Assembly: GCA_002254395.1 (NCBI GenBank)
Contig: NJDN01000016.1
Location: 1-8,469 of the forward strand
From: Candidatus Pacearchaeota archaeon ex4484_71
GTDB taxonomy: Archaea; Nanobdellota; Nanobdellia; Pacearchaeales; GW2011-AR1
Length of the DNA stretch: 8,469 bases
Reading direction: 5' to 3'
The first letter of the stretch is position 1, and each line of letters opens with the position of its first letter. Positions 1-5,927 of this stretch are shown piece after piece. Position numbers and translations under genes: made by a program. The notes beneath the pieces are model-generated. The model was not told the origin of the DNA. It worked only from the letters and a program-made list of their open reading frames with translations, and did not search any database.

Positions 1-209
1 ATTAAAGAGATTGCTGCAAAAGCGATTAAACCTATGGTGCTGTTCTTTATCCCGAGCGTGCTTTCGTAATTTGAAGTTTGCACCTGGTAACATCCGTTAT
101 TTATCCCCCCACATGCTTGTTCTATCGGGACAAATGAGAGCACAATTGAGCTTAAGAAGGACAAAATAAAAATAGTCAATATTATTGAGTATTTTAGTTT
201 CTGTTTCAT
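1..209 (-). CDS. VKOR-family thiol oxidoreductase, N-terminal part (partial, runs off left edge)
   Basis: This is the first 69 codons of a gene read leftwards from an ATG at 207-209 and cut by the window edge. The translation starts with a short basic stretch and one hydrophobic helix (about residues 8-28). Next comes an extracytoplasmic loop with Cys33 and Cys40 in the segment ACGGINNGCYQVQTSNY, followed by LGIKNSTIGLIAFAAIS, the start of a second helix. Two loop cysteines, then a Ser-Tyr, then a GI(x)nS(x)2G stretch entering a helix is the hallmark order of vitamin K epoxide reductase homologues. In prokaryotes these reoxidise thioredoxin-like partners and transfer electrons to quinone, making disulfides in exported proteins. 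The catalytic CxxC should lie beyond the edge and cannot be seen. The gene follows srp54 by 40 bases and has its own TATA-like element. The family call comes from motif recognition. A fused thioredoxin-like domain further on cannot be excluded. Confidence 0.84.
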   Translation of the reverse strand, partial: MKQKLKYSIILTIFILSFLSSIVLSFVPIEQACGGINNGCYQVQTSNYESTLGIKNSTIGLIAFAAISL

Positions 210-230
210 CAAATTAATTAGAAGATTTAG

Positions 231-238
231 TATAAAAA
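231..238 (-). promoter_or_regulatory. TATA-like element for the VKOR gene
   Basis: On the minus strand this reads TTTTTATA, and its centre lies 25.5 bases before the VKOR ATG. That distance matches the archaeal TATA-to-start-site spacing, so the mRNA would begin at or next to the start codon. The T run in the same element follows the srp54 stop codon and might also act as a U-rich terminator for srp54. Confidence 0.6.
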
Positions 239-249
239 GTTTAGGGGGG

Positions 250-1623
250 TCACATAAATCTTCTCATCTTTTTCTTACCAAATTTCTTCATTAGTTTTTG
301 CATTTGTTTTTGGGAAATTCCTTCTGATAGGTCTGACCCTGAAGAATCTTTCACAAAGGATTTGAGTAGGTCGTATTGTTTTAATAGAGAGCGTACGTCG
401 CTATTTTTCACTCCTGCCCCTTTAGCGATTCTACTTATTCTAGTGGTTTGTTTTTGTATTACCTCTGGGTTTTCTCTTTCTTCAGAGGTCATTGATTTTA
501 TTATGTGTTCCCATTTCTGAACTTTTTCTTCTTGGGATTTTAAAACATCATCTGAAATCTTCGCACTTGCCATTCCAGGTATTAAGGATTTTATCTTGTC
601 AAAGCCCCCCATTTGGTTCATAGACTTCACTTGTTCAATCACATCTTCTAGTGAGATCTTTCCTTCTTCTAATTTTTTTTGCATCTTTTTTTGTTGTTTT
701 TCGTCAGTTGCTAGCTTTATCTTTTCTAAAAGAGCATTTAGATCTCCCATTCCCAATAGGCGTGATAAAAATGAATCAGGATTAAATTCTTCTATGTCAT
801 TAATTTTTTCACCGTTTGTTATGAAGTACACCGGGGCCTCTGTTTCTGCGCATGCGGTAAGGGCCCCTCCTCCTTTCGCGGTAGAATCCATTCTTGTGAT
901 TATGACCCCTGAGATTTTTAGTGCTTTCTGAAATTCTGAGGCCTGTTTTTTTGCAGTTTGTCCCACATCTGCAGGCATTACAAGGATTGTTTCTGTTGGA
1001 GAGACTTCTCTTCCCAGCTCTTTGATTTCTTTTATTAGTTCTTTATCAAGATCATGTCTTCCAGCAGTATCTACTAGAATTACTTCATATTTTTTCAAAT
1101 CATTTTTGAATTTTTTATAAGTCTTTAAAGCATCTTCCTCTTCAAAGTCTATAAACACATTTAGATTGTTTTTTTCACCAAGTTGCTTCAACTGTTCTTT
1201 CGCGGCGGGTCGGTGGACGTCCAAGCCTACTAGAGCAACCTTTTTTCCTCTTTTCTTGAAATAATTTCCTAGTTTTGCGATTGTTGTAGTTTTCCCGGCA
1301 CCATATAACCCCAGGAGCATTATTCTCGCTTGGCCTTTTTCAGGTACTTCTAATTTTTTCTTTTTACCAAGGATTGATGTCAGTTCTTCATGAATTGTCT
1401 TGATAAGATGCTCTTTTTTCTCTATTTCTTTTATTCTTTCATCAAACGCGGTTTTTCTTAGTTTGTCCGAGAGCTGTTTTACTAAAATTATTTCTACGTC
1501 TGCTTCTATAAGCGCTCGTTGGATGTCTTTTATAATTCCCTCTACAAGGCTTTTATCAAGAAATATAGCATTTGCTATCTTGTCTTGGGCTTTTTTAATG
1601 GCTTTTCCTAGTTTTTCTAACAT
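250..1623 (-). CDS. srp54: Signal recognition particle protein SRP54 (SRP GTPase)
   Basis: This is the GTPase subunit of the signal recognition particle. It binds SRP RNA and the hydrophobic signal sequences of nascent chains, then docks with FtsY at the membrane. The 457 residues fit the family's usual length. In order: helical N domain (1-90); G domain with P-loop GLYGAGKTTT (105-114), DVHRPAAKEQL (135-145), DTAGR (185-189) and TRMDSTAKGGGALTA (243-257); linker GMGDL (291-295); methionine-rich M domain (about 300-457). The M domain carries the RNA-binding signature RISRIAKGAG (395-404) followed by DVRSLLKQY, and a basic, Met-rich tail. Compared with the usual GLQGSGKTTT and TKxDG, this protein has Tyr107 and Ala109 in the P-loop, and Arg244 and Ser247 in the specificity motif. 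These are conservative and compatible with GTPase activity. It lies downstream of ftsY and a small unknown gene on the same strand, but has its own promoter-like element. Confidence 0.98.
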   Translation of the reverse strand: MLEKLGKAIKKAQDKIANAIFLDKSLVEGIIKDIQRALIEADVEIILVKQLSDKLRKTAFDERIKEIEKKEHLIKTIHEELTSILGKKKKLEVPEKGQARIMLLGLYGAGKTTTIAKLGNYFKKRGKKVALVGLDVHRPAAKEQLKQLGEKNNLNVFIDFEEEDALKTYKKFKNDLKKYEVILVDTAGRHDLDKELIKEIKELGREVSPTETILVMPADVGQTAKKQASEFQKALKISGVIITRMDSTAKGGGALTACAETEAPVYFITNGEKINDIEEFNPDSFLSRLLGMGDLNALLEKIKLATDEKQQKKMQKKLEEGKISLEDVIEQVKSMNQMGGFDKIKSLIPGMASAKISDDVLKSQEEKVQKWEHIIKSMTSEERENPEVIQKQTTRISRIAKGAGVKNSDVRSLLKQYDLLKSFVKDSSGSDLSEGISQKQMQKLMKKFGKKKMRRFM

Positions 1624-1645
1624 ACTAAAAAAAGCAAAAAGAAGG

Positions 1646-1653
1646 TTAATAAA
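1646..1653 (-). promoter_or_regulatory. TATA-like element for srp54
   Basis: On the minus strand this reads TTTATTAA, centred 26.5 bases before the srp54 ATG, inside the 42-base gap after the upstream gene. It predicts a leaderless srp54 transcript in addition to any readthrough from ftsY. Confidence 0.5.
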
Positions 1654-1665
1654 TTTTGGGTTTTG

Positions 1666-1995
1666 CTATTTGTCTTCAATTGTTATTTTGTATCGAACGT
1701 TTTCCCATAGAAATTCTATACTTCTTGATAGTCCTTCTAGTTCAACATACTTCACTTCACTGGCACCGGGAGGGATATTTACTCTTCTTTCATTTCCGTT
1801 TAAGTATTTTAATCCCAGTGTTCCTTTTCCTTCTGCACTTTCTTCCCATGTTGTTTCAACAGATATCTCTCTTCCATGCAAATCCCCCTCCAACGTAGGG
1901 AAGGTGCCAGCAGGAAGGTCCTCTAAAATCTTGATTACTTTCTCTACCTCGGAGACTGATCCAGACACATAAAATTTGTCTTCGAAATTCTTCAT
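1666..1995 (-). CDS. Small conserved-looking hypothetical protein between ftsY and srp54
   Basis: This 109-residue soluble protein has no signal peptide, membrane segment or cysteine, and I do not recognise its family. It opens with a likely beta-alpha unit (about 5-28). Residues 41-109 are rich in alternating polar and hydrophobic residues typical of beta strands, for example VNIPPGASEVKYVELEGL and VRYKITIED. The net charge looks acidic. The gene is judged real because it fills the space between two same-strand targeting genes without overlap (61 bases after ftsY, 42 before srp54), has a TATA-like element at the right distance from its ATG, and its long plus-strand alternative has unlikely composition. 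The prefoldin and ribosomal LX genes often near ftsY in other archaea do not resemble it. A link to protein targeting is only guilt by association. Confidence 0.72.
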   Translation of the reverse strand: MKNFEDKFYVSGSVSEVEKVIKILEDLPAGTFPTLEGDLHGREISVETTWEESAEGKGTLGLKYLNGNERRVNIPPGASEVKYVELEGLSRSIEFLWENVRYKITIEDK

Positions 1996-2017
1996 GTTGA
2001 AATTTGGAGGAAAGATT

Positions 2018-2026
2018 TATTTATAA
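2018..2026 (-). promoter_or_regulatory. TATA-like element for the 109-residue protein gene
   Basis: The minus strand reads TTATAAATA here. The core is centred about 26-27 bases before the ATG at 1993-1995, predicting a leaderless transcript. A run of five T residues on the minus strand at 2041-2045, just after the ftsY stop codon, could terminate ftsY transcription before this promoter. Confidence 0.55.
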
Positions 2027-2056
2027 TAATTCTCGTTCTGAAAAAGATATTATTTT

Positions 2057-3118
2057 CTATAATCCTAACTCTTCAATAAATTTCTTTTTATCAAAAGGTT
2101 CTAAATCCTCATAATTTTGACCTTTTCCCAAGAATAAAATTGGTTTTTTTGTGGTGTATCCTACGCTTAAAGCAGTCCCACCTTTTTCATCTATGTCTGC
2201 TTTACTCAAAATTATTGAATCTATTCCTATTGATTCGTCGAAAGATTTTATTTGTTCTGTCGAATCATTTCCAGTTATTGATTCTCCAACAAAAATCGTT
2301 AAGTCCGGGTTGCATACCCTTTTTATTTTTTCCATTTCTTTCAAAAGATTTTTTTCAGTGTGCATTCTTCCGGCGGTGTCGATTAATACTGTGTCAATTT
2401 TGTTTTTTTTAGCATACTTTATAGCGTCAAAGCCAACCGAGGCAGGGTCAGATCCATATTCGTGAGCTATCAATTTCAAATTTAATTTTTCAGAGTGTTT
2501 TTTTAACTGTTCAATCGATGCTGCTCTAAAAGTGTCCCCTGCTGCTATAATTGAACTTATCCCCTCTTTTTTCAACAAATTGGCAATTTTTGCAATAGTA
2601 GTTGTCTTGCCTGCTCCGTTAATTCCACAGAAGAGCATTACAAATGGTTTTTCCTCCTTTTGATTTATTCTTTCAACAATGTTTATTGGGGGAAGAAGAA
2701 CACTTTCAATTATTTCTTTCAACGAATTTTTTATTTCATTTTCTATTTCTTTTTTATTCACTTCTTTGTCCACTATTTTTTTTCTTAAGTTTTCTATTAT
2801 TTTATCTACAACTTCTAATGCTACATTGTTTTCTAAGAATAGCATTTCCAAGTCCTCAGAATATTTTTCAAAATCTTTTTCAGCTATTAATCTTTTATTT
2901 GAAGTGAGCTTGTTAAAAATAGATTTTTTATTTTTTCCCTTTTTGGGTTCTTCTTTCGTTTTCTCTTCTTCTACTTTTTCCTCTTCCTTTTTTGGGTTTT
3001 TTTCTTTTTTCTGCTCTTTTTTTTTGGAGTCTTTTTCTTTTTTTGGTTTTTCTTCTTTGCTTTCTTCAGATACTTTTTGAACCCATCCTTTTAATTTTTC
3101 TCTTAATTTGTTGAACAT
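2057..3118 (-). CDS. ftsY: Signal recognition particle receptor FtsY
   Basis: FtsY is the membrane-associated GTPase that receives the SRP-ribosome complex and hands it to the Sec translocon. The 353 residues start with an amphipathic basic helix (MFNKLREKLKGWVQK), a plausible membrane contact. Residues 17-66 are almost entirely Lys and Glu. The N domain covers about 67-150. The G domain has P-loop GINGAGKTTT (165-174), AAGDTFRAASIEQL (192-205), DTAGR (247-251), the closing SKAD (305-308) and GKGQNYEDLEPF (331-342). AAGDTFRAA and the GxGQxYxDLxPF ending distinguish FtsY from SRP54. The SRP interface stretch reads VGESITGNDSTEQ where VGDALAGNDAVEQ is common. The gene heads a minus-strand targeting block with srp54 and is divergent from a phosphatase gene. 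Its own promoter is unclear: a weak CTTAAAA lies about 26 bases upstream (3141-3148), and the palindromic TATA at 3167-3174 would give a leader of about 26 bases. Confidence 0.97.
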   Translation of the reverse strand: MFNKLREKLKGWVQKVSEESKEEKPKKEKDSKKKEQKKEKNPKKEEEKVEEEKTKEEPKKGKNKKSIFNKLTSNKRLIAEKDFEKYSEDLEMLFLENNVALEVVDKIIENLRKKIVDKEVNKKEIENEIKNSLKEIIESVLLPPINIVERINQKEEKPFVMLFCGINGAGKTTTIAKIANLLKKEGISSIIAAGDTFRAASIEQLKKHSEKLNLKLIAHEYGSDPASVGFDAIKYAKKNKIDTVLIDTAGRMHTEKNLLKEMEKIKRVCNPDLTIFVGESITGNDSTEQIKSFDESIGIDSIILSKADIDEKGGTALSVGYTTKKPILFLGKGQNYEDLEPFDKKKFIEELGL

Positions 3119-3166
3119 AGCTATACTAAAAATACGTGTGTTTTAAGGTTTTTTATTTTTGAAGAA

Positions 3167-3174
3167 TTTATAAA
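3167..3174 (+). promoter_or_regulatory. Palindromic TATA box in the ftsY / phosphatase divergent region
   Basis: The perfect palindrome TTTATAAA is centred 25.5 bases before the phosphatase ATG at 3196, so the predicted mRNA is leaderless. Because the element is self-complementary, it could also serve ftsY on the other strand. Confidence 0.65.
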
Positions 3175-3195
3175 TGATCTCTCTTTGTTTCTTAT

Positions 3196-3867
3196 ATGGT
3201 TAAAAAGAGGTATAAAATATATCTTTTTAGGCACGGACGGACAGATTATAATGTTCGAGGTCTTTTTACAGGTAGGAGACATACTTTTCTTACTTCGGAG
3301 GGAAGGAGGGATGCTCAAAGGGTTGCAAGGAAATTGAAAGGCAAGAAAATTGATGTTGCTTTCCGCTCGAGTCTTCCCCGTTCTAAAGAAACATTGGATT
3401 ATGTTTTGGAGTTTCATCCCGAGTGCAAGCGAATCATTGTGGACGATAGGATTATTGAAAGAAGTTATGGGGTTCTTGAGGGCACCTCTCATGAGGATTT
3501 TATAAAAACAGTAGGGGGAGAGTTATACAAGATTCATCTAAAAGAGGGGTTGTTTAAGGGGCTTGGATCTTTGAAGGAAGAAGAGATAAAAAGGTTTTTT
3601 GGGGAACGAGAATATGAAGCGATACACAGAGGGTATGAAGTTTCTGCGGTGGGAGGAGAATCTTTTTTGGATGTGGAAAAGAGAGTGAGAGATTTTATCA
3701 AATATTTAAAAAAATATGTCTGTAAAAGTAAAGTGAATGTAGCGATCTCTGCGCATGGGAATTCGATAAGATTGTTCAGGAAAGTTTTTGAAAATGCTTC
3801 TCGGGAGAAGGCCCAGAAGTGGTTTATACATTATGATGAAGTCTTTGAGTACTCAGTTTTGTGCTAG
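3196..3867 (+). CDS. Histidine phosphatase superfamily protein, phosphoglycerate mutase-like
   Basis: This 223-residue protein is of the two-step histidine phosphatase fold. The catalytic core is intact: FRHGRTDYN (11-19) with Arg12 and the phospho-accepting His13, Arg62 in SSLPRSKET, Glu88 in ERSYGVLEG, and His187 in SAHGNSIR. The segments GLFTGRRHTFLTSEG, ERSYGVLEG, GGES and AHGNSIR follow the cofactor-dependent phosphoglycerate mutase (GpmA) pattern more closely than that of general phosphatases. The middle insertion (100-150) lacks the RR(x)Y stretch that binds substrate in true GpmA, so activity on phosphoglycerate is uncertain. The start is fixed by a TATA box 25.5 bases upstream. It sits 61 bases before apgM, the unrelated enzyme for the same reaction, which suggests a role in the same pathway or on a related phospho-sugar acid. 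The superfamily is near certain; the substrate is inferred. Confidence 0.9.
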   Translation: MVKKRYKIYLFRHGRTDYNVRGLFTGRRHTFLTSEGRRDAQRVARKLKGKKIDVAFRSSLPRSKETLDYVLEFHPECKRIIVDDRIIERSYGVLEGTSHEDFIKTVGGELYKIHLKEGLFKGLGSLKEEEIKRFFGEREYEAIHRGYEVSAVGGESFLDVEKRVRDFIKYLKKYVCKSKVNVAISAHGNSIRLFRKVFENASREKAQKWFIHYDEVFEYSVLC

Positions 3868-3899
3868 AAAAGTATTCATTATAAATTAGTGGCTAAATT

Positions 3900-3907
3900 T
3901 TTATAAA
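3900..3907 (+). promoter_or_regulatory. TATA box for apgM
   Basis: TTTATAAA, identical to the element before the phosphatase gene, is centred 25.5 bases before the apgM ATG. A separate leaderless transcript is predicted, so apgM need not depend on the upstream gene. Confidence 0.68.
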
Positions 3908-3928
3908 GAATAGGAGATTCTTCGATTT

Positions 3929-5170
3929 ATGAAGGGGGTTTTTATAATAATTGATGGTCTTGGAGGGGCAGATAATAAAAGGTTTGATGGTAAAACTTGT
4001 CTTGAAGCTGCAAATACTCCGAATCTAGATTTTTTTGCAACGAGGGGCAAGTTAGGATATATGTATCCGGTGAAGCCTGCTTTTGTGCCTGAATCTGATG
4101 AAGCTTTGGTTTCTATTTTTGGGAATGATTTGTTGACAAGTACAAGAGGACAGCTTGAAGCACTTGGGGCAGGATTGAGTTTGAAAAGGGGAGATCTTGC
4201 TTTAAGGGTAAATTTTGCCACGATTGATAGTTTAGAAAGAGGAAATATCTTAGATAGGAGAGTTGCAAGAACGTTAACTACAAATGAGGCCCAAAGTCTA
4301 TCTGAGGCTTTAAATAAGATAAAGATGCCTTGTAAGTTTGAGTTCAAGCCGACTTTACACCATAGAGGGGTTTTGGTATTCAGGGGAGGTTTTTCAGATA
4401 ATATAACTGGGAACGACATTACTTATTCTAAAGGGCGTTCAAGAGATGTAGATAAAATTAATCTATGCAGGGCTCTTGACGACGAGGAAAATTCAAAGTA
4501 TACAGCCAAGTTAGTTAATGAATTCCTTTCAAAGGCTTTTGACGTTTTAAATACACATCCAGTTAATATGAAAAGAAGGGAGAGTGCTTTATTGCCTGCA
4601 AATTATTTGATGGTTAGGGGGGCAGGGGTGGAGAAACCCAGGTTGAAGCAGTATAAGAAATGGGTCTCGTTTACATATTCTCCTCTTGAAAAAGGTTTTG
4701 CCCAGGCCTGTGGTATGAAGAATTCCTCATTTAGTTATCCCAAGTTAAAAAATCTAGATGCATATAAAAATTTGTATGATGGATTGAGAAAGGCTTGCAA
4801 ATCTGCTGTAAAGTTTTTGAAAAAAAATCACAAAAAGGCAGAATACGCTTATATACATTTTAAGGAAGTGGATTCTCCAGGTCATGATAATAAGCCTTTA
4901 GAGAAGAAAGAGATGATAGAGTATATTGACAGAACTTTTTTTAAATTTTTGAGAGAATTTGCTCCCCCAAAGAAAATAAAGGTTCTTGTTAGTGCAGACC
5001 ATTCTACGCCTTGTAAATTGAAAGGGCATTCTGCAAGTCCAGTTCCTGTTTTGTTATACGATTTTGGAATCCCAAAAGAAAAAAAGTTTAATGAAAAGGA
5101 AGCAAAGAAGGGTGAGCTAGGGGCTATTAATGGAAAGGATCTTTTGAAAAAAGTTGGCTTTAAAAGGTAA
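3929..5170 (+). CDS. apgM: 2,3-bisphosphoglycerate-independent phosphoglycerate mutase, archaeal type
   Basis: The enzyme interconverts 3- and 2-phosphoglycerate in glycolysis and gluconeogenesis, using two metal ions and a phosphoserine intermediate (alkaline phosphatase superfamily). The 413 residues match the archaeal family length. Visible metal and catalytic positions: Asp9 in IIIDGLGG, candidate nucleophile Ser56 in PESDEAL, Asp315 and His319 in KEVDSPGHD, Asp357 and His358 in SADHSTPC, and His367 in KGHSASPVPVLLYD. Further family marks are GQLEALGAGLSLKRGDLALR (75-94), NFATID, HRGVLVFRG (145-153), NTHPVN (208-213) and ANYLMVRGAG (224-233). The nucleophile loop departs from the usual PGSDTAHLSLLGYDP: it reads PESDEALVSIFGND, with Gly, Thr and His replaced. 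A related phosphotransferase or hydrolase activity therefore cannot be excluded, but the full ligand set argues for a working enzyme. A T-rich stretch follows the stop codon. Confidence 0.92.
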   Translation: MKGVFIIIDGLGGADNKRFDGKTCLEAANTPNLDFFATRGKLGYMYPVKPAFVPESDEALVSIFGNDLLTSTRGQLEALGAGLSLKRGDLALRVNFATIDSLERGNILDRRVARTLTTNEAQSLSEALNKIKMPCKFEFKPTLHHRGVLVFRGGFSDNITGNDITYSKGRSRDVDKINLCRALDDEENSKYTAKLVNEFLSKAFDVLNTHPVNMKRRESALLPANYLMVRGAGVEKPRLKQYKKWVSFTYSPLEKGFAQACGMKNSSFSYPKLKNLDAYKNLYDGLRKACKSAVKFLKKNHKKAEYAYIHFKEVDSPGHDNKPLEKKEMIEYIDRTFFKFLREFAPPKKIKVLVSADHSTPCKLKGHSASPVPVLLYDFGIPKEKKFNEKEAKKGELGAINGKDLLKKVGFKR

Positions 5171-5182
5171 TTTTATTCTTTT
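5171..5182 (+). terminator. T-rich stretch after apgM, possible terminator
   Basis: The sequence right after the apgM stop codon is TTTTATTCTTTT. Archaeal RNA polymerase often stops at U-rich tracts without a hairpin, and the next gene has its own promoter about 20 bases further on. The support is position and composition only. Confidence 0.35.
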
Positions 5183-5195
5183 AGAGGACAGTAAT

Positions 5196-5206
5196 TATTA
5201 AAAATA
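5196..5206 (+). promoter_or_regulatory. TATA-like element for the GINS gene
   Basis: An AT-only run, TATTAAAAATA, has its core centred about 26 bases before the ATG at 5227. It is less canonical than the TTTATAAA elements in the window but shares their spacing. It predicts a leaderless GINS mRNA. Confidence 0.5.
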
Positions 5207-5226
5207 CGTGCATTCTTTCACTTCCA

Positions 5227-5781
5227 ATGATTACATATAAAGATATCTATGAGGCCGCGAAAAAGGAGAGGTATTCTGAGAGTTTACAGCCCATTTCTAA
5301 GAGTTTTTTTAGAGAGGTTGCCAAGTATTTAAAGGATAAGAGAGAAGCAGCAGCCAAAGATGATGACGTCTTTTCAGATAGTCTTCTTAAAACAAAGAAA
5401 CAGTTAGAGAATGCAGTGACTCTTTTCCAAGAACTTTTGAGAAGGAGAAGAAAGAAAATATTGAATCTTGTGCTTATTGCCTCTGAAACAGGTATATCAA
5501 GGAAGGATTTTGAAAATATGTTGCAGGTTGAGAAGGATCTTTTTGAAAAACTTGTAGAATCTATAGAAGAATCGGATAAACAGCTAAACATGGTGATAAA
5601 TGGGGATAAGGATGTAGAGAAAGACATGAAAAACATGCTTATAGTGTTTTTAGAACATGTTGAGGAGCTTACAGATCTAGAAGGAGAAAAAATTGGTCCT
5701 TTCGAAGAAGGACAGATTGCAAACATTCCAAAAGAAATTGCAGAAATTTTGATTAGTGAGGGAAAGGTGCAGAAAGTATAA
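5227..5781 (+). CDS. gins51: DNA replication factor GINS, Gins51 (Sld5/Psf1-like) subunit
   Basis: Archaeal GINS bridges MCM helicase, GAN/Cdc45-like nuclease and primase at the replication fork. The 184-residue protein opens with MITYKDIYEAAKKERYSESL, a typical Gins51 start. A helical A domain follows (to about 120) with ENAVTLFQELLRRRRKKILN, the conserved arginine-lysine helix of this family. A C-terminal B domain (138-184) contains VFLEHVEELTDLEGEKIGPF, EGQIANIPKEIAEILISEGK and a final hydrophobic residue. An A domain followed by a small beta-rich B domain marks Gins51; Gins23 has the reverse order or lacks B. An acidic linker (121-137) separates them. The gene is convergent with tRNA-Thr, leaving 18 bases between its stop codon and the tRNA discriminator base. 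The family call is by motif recognition. Several DPANN archaea have only this GINS subunit, forming a homotetramer; whether that holds here cannot be seen. Confidence 0.88.
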   Translation: MITYKDIYEAAKKERYSESLQPISKSFFREVAKYLKDKREAAAKDDDVFSDSLLKTKKQLENAVTLFQELLRRRRKKILNLVLIASETGISRKDFENMLQVEKDLFEKLVESIEESDKQLNMVINGDKDVEKDMKNMLIVFLEHVEELTDLEGEKIGPFEEGQIANIPKEIAEILISEGKVQKV

Positions 5782-5799
5782 TTTTAACAAATTGTTGAA

Positions 5800-5872
5800 A
5801 GCCTCTAGAGGGATTCGAACCCCCGACCTACTGCTTACAAGGCAGCCGCTCTAACCACTGAGCTATAGAGGC
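5800..5872 (-). tRNA. tRNA-Thr (anticodon UGU)
   Basis: The minus strand folds into a full cloverleaf. The acceptor stem GCCTCTA pairs with TAGAGGC. T8-A9 follow, then D stem GCTC/GAGC and the anticodon stem GCTGC/GCAGT with one G-U pair. The anticodon loop is CTTGTAA, with anticodon TGT at 5837-5839, reading ACA. The T arm is GGGGG-TTCGAAT-CCCTC. The discriminator base at 5800 is T, as expected for archaeal threonine tRNAs. CCA is not encoded and there is no intron. The gene lies 55 bases after the eS1 stop codon on the same strand and has a TATA-like element 26.5 bases before its mature 5' end. Confidence 0.97.
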
Positions 5873-5895
5873 ATGGGCTTCACAAGAATTATTTG

Positions 5896-5902
5896 TTTAA
5901 AA
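5896..5902 (-). promoter_or_regulatory. TATA-like element for tRNA-Thr
   Basis: The minus strand reads CTTTTAAAC here. The TTTAAA core is centred 26.5 bases before the mature 5' end of tRNA-Thr (5872). If it is used at normal archaeal spacing, transcription begins within about one base of the mature end, leaving essentially no 5' leader. Confidence 0.55.
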
Positions 5903-5927
5903 GGTTTATCTTTTAATTTAGAAACTT

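Noticed and set aside
1400..1972. 190-codon plus-strand open frame over the srp54 start and the 109-residue gene
   Set aside because: It overlaps two better-supported minus-strand genes, including the conserved SRP54 N domain, and its composition is that of a Phe/Ser-rich shadow frame.
2644..3080. Plus-strand open frames rich in Phe, Ser and Leu opposite ftsY
   Set aside because: They are the reverse complement of the Lys/Glu-rich part of FtsY and show no motif or start signal of their own.
3901..4419. 172-codon minus-strand open frame opposite the start of apgM
   Set aside because: It covers conserved ApgM coding sequence in the opposite frame, and its own start lies inside that gene.
3127..5210. 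Exact 12-base repeat TAAAAATACGTG at 3127-3138 and 5199-5210, with a near match at 6847-6860
   Set aside because: A repeat of this length is expected by chance in 8.5 kb of AT-rich sequence. The copies sit at different distances and orientations relative to genes, so a shared operator is not supported.
5247..5726. 159-codon minus-strand open frame opposite gins51
   Set aside because: It mirrors Gins51, is Ser/Phe-rich, and has no promoter element or recognisable domain.
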